Assembly (NCBI GenBank): GCA_036583965.1
Contig: JAZBQD010000034.1
Span: 10,294,040 to 10,358,039, forward strand
DNA from: Prunella strophiata
Taxonomy: Eukaryota; Chordata; Aves; Passeriformes; Prunellidae
Length of the DNA stretch: 64,000 nt
Reading direction: 5' to 3'
The notes under the pieces were generated by a model. That model saw only the letters and a program-made list of their open reading frames with translations. It had not been told where the DNA came from and ran no database searches. Shown here piece after piece: positions 63,201 to 64,000 of the stretch. The first letter of the stretch is position 1; every line of letters begins with the position of its first letter. Both the position numbers and the translations under genes were made by a program.

Positions 63201-64000
63201 AAATCCATCTTGGATTTGGGGTTTGATTTGTTTTTAGAACTTAAGTTACAGTTTCTTTTGTATGCCTACACTTTTCCACTGCAATTGAATACATCTTTTA
63301 TTGGTCTGCTTTGAACAAGGTAAATCTGGATAAAGTTAAAATAGTAAGAACGTTGGTCAGATTATATTCCTAGTATTTCCAAAAATGATTTCCTTCCCCA
63401 TAGGGAATTGATGCAAAGTGCCCTATGAAAAGAGTCTCAATTATTTAAGGACCTCAATGAACTTAATGTAAATTAAAGATTTTTAAGGGCATGGAGTGGA
63501 AGAAATCTCCTGAGCTGCCATGTGCCTTCTGCTGCTGGTGCGGGTGCCGCGCACGTGCGAGGTTGTCCCTTTCTCATCTCCATTTCACAAACCAGCAATC
63601 TGTGGCAATTACACAGATGGGTCAGTGGCAGGGCTAGCACAAAGCCAGGGTTTTGTCTTGCAGTTACACTACGCTGCCCTCTAAACAGAATGTTCACCAA
63701 GAGTAGAAGTCTCCATAGCAGTTCTGCCAGTTTCTACGATCACTGTGTGTTATGACCGTGAAGATTACAAATAGCGTGGGACAATGCCAATAAATTTTTA
63801 CTGTAGATTTCTGAAGCAAATTGAATAATTCAACAGAATTATTGGGATACATATATTAAACAGTTTTATTTTGAAAATGGTCTTTGGTGTTTTACAATGG
63901 AGATATTGGAAGGTACAACTCATTGCTGTGCACTGATGGGAACAGGCACTAACTGTTGTGATCACTGAAATTGTTACATGAACACAAGGAGCCTAAGGGT

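Larger units (their letters stand above)
33886..64000 (+). other. ADAMTS2: ADAMTS2 intron 2, 5' part (runs off the window)
   Basis: From the exon 2 donor to the window end I find no continuation of the ADAMTS2 reading frame. The next exon should begin in phase 0 with a short AGLI-type motif followed by an acidic FIEPL block and HVVY (known for this subfamily). I saw no such motif next to a splice acceptor, though this was a visual search. The intron is therefore at least about 30 kb. It contains the CR1 and LTR fragments and simple repeats listed separately. Longer open frames inside it (for example 186 codons on the minus strand at 34763-35323 and 162 on the plus strand at 38056-38544) match no family I know and look like chance. 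Confidence 0.75.

Noticed and set aside
1..64000. CRISPR arrays, operons, tRNA or rRNA genes
   Set aside because: None seen. The sequence is vertebrate nuclear DNA with intron-exon structure.

Overview
The window looks like nuclear genomic DNA from a bird, probably a passerine. It is AT-rich and mostly non-coding. It holds a CR1 LINE 3' end with the avian terminal octamer repeat, and an endogenous-retrovirus LTR whose 3' half has the wording I know from songbird genomes. Species and chromosome cannot be read from the sequence.

Only one protein-coding gene can be supported: the 5' end of ADAMTS2, the procollagen I N-proteinase, on the + strand. Exon 1 (start codon at 32478, coding to 32565) sits in a strong CpG island at about 31850-33330. 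Intron 1 is 958 bp. Exon 2 (33524-33885) encodes the first part of the propeptide. Together they give 150 in-frame codons: a signal peptide, an RFRR convertase-type site, two N-glycosylation sequons, and the conserved propeptide core ending in SNCDGL. The metalloprotease, thrombospondin, spacer and C-terminal exons lie beyond the right edge. Positions 33886-64000 read as intron 2.

Layout: 1-31850 is upstream flank with no recognisable gene, holding a 22-base C tract, an ancient MIR-like SINE near 13.8 kb and some simple repeats. 31850-33330 is the promoter/CpG island, with GC boxes, G-quadruplex-prone runs and a 10-codon upstream ORF. 33886-64000 is intron 2, with a CR1 fragment (43200-43396), a 16-bp tandem repeat (42561-42608), a solo or truncated LTR (about 52100-52893) and homopolymer tracts.

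I looked for an undescribed system and found none that the sequence supports. The findings worth checking concern ADAMTS2 regulation (uORF, G-rich 5'UTR, possible intron-2 retention product), the transposable-element fragments, and a few non-coding blocks that may be conserved.
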